The translations under genes and the position numbers were made by a program. Below the pieces are notes generated by a model. The model ran no database searches, was not told the origin of the DNA, and saw only the letters and a program-made list of their open reading frames with translations. Positions 61,969-64,000 of a DNA stretch of 64,000 bases are shown here, piece after piece. Position 1 is the stretch's first letter; each line of letters opens with the position of its first letter. The DNA is from Danxiaibacter sp048498555 (GTDB lineage Bacteria > Bacteroidota > Bacteroidia > Chitinophagales > Chitinophagaceae), in NCBI GenBank assembly GCA_048498555.1, contig JBEHXT010000002.1, forward strand, positions 248,001 to 312,000, read 5' to 3'.

Positions 61969-62613
61969 ATGATACAGTTAAAAAATCTTGTTCCTATTCC
62001 CTTAAAAGAAAAGTTCCAGGTGCGCAAATCCGACATTTGGAATACAGAGGTGGTATTCAATAAGGGAGAATGGATAAAGATCAAAGCGCCAAGCGGAACC
62101 GGTAAAACAACCTTGATTCATTCATTGTATAAGCTGCGCATGGATTATGAAGGCAGTGTGCTGTACGATGCAAAAGACATCCGGGATATAGAGGAAGATG
62201 CATTGGCAGTTGTGCGCCAGCAAAACATAAGTATCATTTTTCAGGATTTACGTTTGTTTGCAAATCTTACAGCAAGAGAAAATATAGAATTAAACCGCGT
62301 GCTACAGGCTCCTTATTATGAAAGCACAATGATTGACCAAATGGCGGAAACGCTTCAGATCACGCACATTCTACATCAACGAACAGGATTATGCAGTTAT
62401 GGAGAACAGCAGCGTATAGCCATAGTACGGGCGCTAATGCAACCTTTCGACTGGCTTTTTATGGATGAACCATTCAGCCATCTTGATATGGACAATTCGA
62501 ACAAAGCTGCCCGGTTAATAGCAGAGGAATGCAAAAAAAGAAATGCCGGCTTCATTTTGACAGACCTTGATGATGACGCGCATTTTAACTACACACGGAA
62601 CCTAATGTTGTAA
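61969..62613 (+). CDS. ABC transporter ATP-binding protein with a variant signature
   Basis: A 214-residue ATPase. Walker A is APSGTGKTTLIHSLYKLRM, the signature reads GLCSYGEQQRIAIVRALMQP (SYGEQ in place of LSGGQ), and Walker B is FDWLFMDEPFSHLDMDN. The Q-loop is ISIIFQDLRLFANLT. I start at MIQLKNLVPI (ATG 61969) because upstream codons are out of family and overlap the flippase gene on the other strand. Partner of the permease gene that follows after 27 bp. Confidence 0.87.
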   Translation: MIQLKNLVPIPLKEKFQVRKSDIWNTEVVFNKGEWIKIKAPSGTGKTTLIHSLYKLRMDYEGSVLYDAKDIRDIEEDALAVVRQQNISIIFQDLRLFANLTARENIELNRVLQAPYYESTMIDQMAETLQITHILHQRTGLCSYGEQQRIAIVRALMQPFDWLFMDEPFSHLDMDNSNKAARLIAEECKKRNAGFILTDLDDDAHFNYTRNLML

Positions 62614-62640
62614 TCCTTAATCCCTGTACAATTGAATACT

Positions 62641-63825
62641 ATGAGCCTTTCACTTCTTTTAAAAAAACTGATTAAAACGAGCGCGGGCAGAAGCCGATTT
62701 ATTCTTGCCATTTTGGGTTTATCTATCGCGTTGTTTCTGATACTTTCAGCTGTGCAGATCCAGGCTAATTATGACGACTTGCTTCATAACAAAACAAACC
62801 AGGATAGTATTGCTAATTTCCTTGTGATCAATAAGGCCGTTACTTCACAAAATATTGGGCAAACCACACTAACCGAAGAGCAGATCAATGATGTAAAAAA
62901 ACAGCCATTTGTTGAATCACTGGGTATCCTTACCGCAAGCCGCTTTAAGGTCTCAGCACAGGGTGCCACCAATCGGTTGCCGTTTTACACAGACCTGTTT
63001 TTTGAAAGTGTGCCAGACGCCTTTCTGGATGTAAACAACAAGGACTGGGAATGGAATGATCAGTCAACCTTCATCCCTATCATTATTCCCAATTCCTTTC
63101 TCGATATGTACAATTTTGGATTTGCTTCCTCACAAGGCTTGCCTAAGCTTTCGCAGGATCTTGTGAAGAATATTCCGTTACAAATAAATATTCAGTCGCC
63201 CAATGGCCCGGTTAACTATTACGCCAAGGTTGTTGGCTTTAGTGACAGGATAGCTTCAATCCTCGTTCCACAAAGTTTTATGGATTGGGCCAACAACAAA
63301 TTTGGCACAGCGCCACCTGCAAGCCCTTCAAGGATTGTTATAAGAACAAAAGACCCTGGAAGCCCTGAATTAATGAATTACCTGAAAGACCACGGCCTTA
63401 CTACCGATGCTGACAAAACCCGTTTTAGCAAGTACAGGCAGGTAGTAAATACCGTTGTAAATATTTCGGGGATCACAGGCGCAGTGATGCTACTCTTTGC
63501 CTTATTGATATTTACGTTGTTTATTCAGCTTACCATTGCATCCTGCAAAGAAGAAATTGCGTTGCTTGTAACGCTCGGAGCCGCACCCAAACAATTAAAA
63601 ACGTTTTTAATGAAGCAGTTTTTTCCTTCCAATATAATTATCGTGCTAGTTACCCTTATTGTTATTGCATTGCTGCAGGTTTGGGTAAAACACTGGTTAT
63701 CAGGAGAACACATTTTTGTTAGTACGGTAATCTCCATGGCAACAGTAGTTTCCGCTGCGCTTATTTTATTTGTACTGTGGATAGTTAATTATTTCACTAT
63801 AAGAAAATACATTAACACACATTAA
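62641..63825 (+). CDS. FtsX-like ABC permease
   Basis: A 394-residue permease with one N-terminal helix (FILAILGLSIALFLILSAVQ), a periplasmic domain (about 45-280) and three C-terminal helices (ITGAVMLLFALLIFTLFIQL and later ones). It follows the ABC ATPase gene directly and is its membrane partner. The fold matches the MacB/LolC/FtsX type, and an export or mechanotransmission role is likely. I start at ATG 62641; three codons earlier a TTG could also serve. Confidence 0.8.
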   Translation: MSLSLLLKKLIKTSAGRSRFILAILGLSIALFLILSAVQIQANYDDLLHNKTNQDSIANFLVINKAVTSQNIGQTTLTEEQINDVKKQPFVESLGILTASRFKVSAQGATNRLPFYTDLFFESVPDAFLDVNNKDWEWNDQSTFIPIIIPNSFLDMYNFGFASSQGLPKLSQDLVKNIPLQINIQSPNGPVNYYAKVVGFSDRIASILVPQSFMDWANNKFGTAPPASPSRIVIRTKDPGSPELMNYLKDHGLTTDADKTRFSKYRQVVNTVVNISGITGAVMLLFALLIFTLFIQLTIASCKEEIALLVTLGAAPKQLKTFLMKQFFPSNIIIVLVTLIVIALLQVWVKHWLSGEHIFVSTVISMATVVSAALILFVLWIVNYFTIRKYINTH

Positions 63826-63939
63826 GCTGTAAATGCGATCGCCAGAAAGCGGCCACTGCGCCTTTTTAGGCGGTATTTGAAAAATGATTATTTTGTTTTC
63901 ACTATTTGTTGAATATTTGTGCATCAAAAAACTTACAGT

Positions 63940-64000
63940 ATGAATTTTCCACAAGATGTAAAATACACTAAAGATCACGAATGGATCAAGTTGGTTGATG
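63940..64000 (+). CDS. gcvH: Glycine cleavage system H protein, N-terminus (cut by window edge)
   Basis: The frame starts ATG at 63940 and reads MNFPQDVKYTKDHEWIKLVD, the conserved N-terminus of GcvH (YTKDHEWIK). The lipoylated domain lies outside the window. H protein carries the aminomethyl group between P and T proteins. Confidence 0.85.
   Translation, partial: MNFPQDVKYTKDHEWIKLVD

Noticed and set aside
1..64000. CRISPR array, prophage, integrase, insertion sequence or toxin-antitoxin locus
   Set aside because: No regularly spaced repeats with unique spacers, no transposase or integrase motif, no phage structural gene is visible.

Overview
The window reads as a chromosomal segment of a Bacteroidota bacterium, most likely family Chitinophagaceae. 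Reasons: promoter -7 boxes of the TAnnTTTG type with few Shine-Dalgarno sites; an Oar-type TonB-dependent receptor; a three-gene succinate dehydrogenase in the order C-A-B with a single cytochrome b558-type membrane subunit; an ECF sigma/anti-sigma pair; two adjacent ClpP paralogues; CreD with a small winged-helix regulator. Gene density is normal. I see no insertion sequence, prophage, integrase or CRISPR array. All family names are read from motifs by eye; no search was run.

Layout. 1-1.1 kb: the start of a gene on the minus strand (probably rny), then a gene-free AT-rich kilobase holding a degenerate tandem duplication, each copy ending in a hairpin terminator. 1.1-4 kb: galE, a Pit phosphate permease and its DUF47 partner. 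4.2-7.5 kb: Oar-like receptor. 8-12.7 kb: two small membrane proteins and sdhCAB. 13-22.9 kb: MacB-like permease, tsaD, PPOX-fold protein, lipoprotein, phytanoyl-CoA dioxygenase-like enzyme, YifB/ComM ATPase, an ABC pair and a Lys/Ala/Pro-rich protein. 23.4-28.4 kb: rpsA, a 2-hydroxyacid dehydrogenase, a small conserved protein and serS. 28.6-37.2 kb: L,D-transpeptidase, a sigma/anti-sigma/outer-membrane-protein operon, two hydrolases and an RND exporter. 37.5-41.1 kb: membrane protein, winged-helix regulator, CreD, diacylglycerol kinase and DUF1361. 41.3-49.6 kb: a large propeller-barrel protein, MBL hydrolase, NIPSNAP, OsmC, Crp/Fnr, DUF937-like and M23 peptidase. 49.9-55 kb: alaS, GH43 and a double-PDZ protein. 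55.3-60 kb: trigger factor, a 58-residue small protein, two clpP and clpX, all on the minus strand. 60.2 kb to the end: tRNA-Leu, flippase, an ABC pair and the start of gcvH.

Most noteworthy: (1) a recurring class of intergenic inverted-repeat elements built from short repeated words. The words differ from locus to locus, but most elements sit just after the 3' end of a gene (six clear cases and several half elements). (2) Two matching 17-bp palindromes (ACTTTG-N5-CAAAGT) before the membrane-protein/regulator operon and before creD, a probable autoregulated regulon. (3) The 58-residue gene between tig and clpP, and a trigger factor ending in five histidines. (4) An anti-sigma factor with a duplicated N-terminal module. 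(5) A 1146-residue protein that appears to join a ligand-less peptidase fold, a propeller and an outer-membrane barrel. (6) The tandem duplicated noncoding unit at 0.6-1.13 kb.
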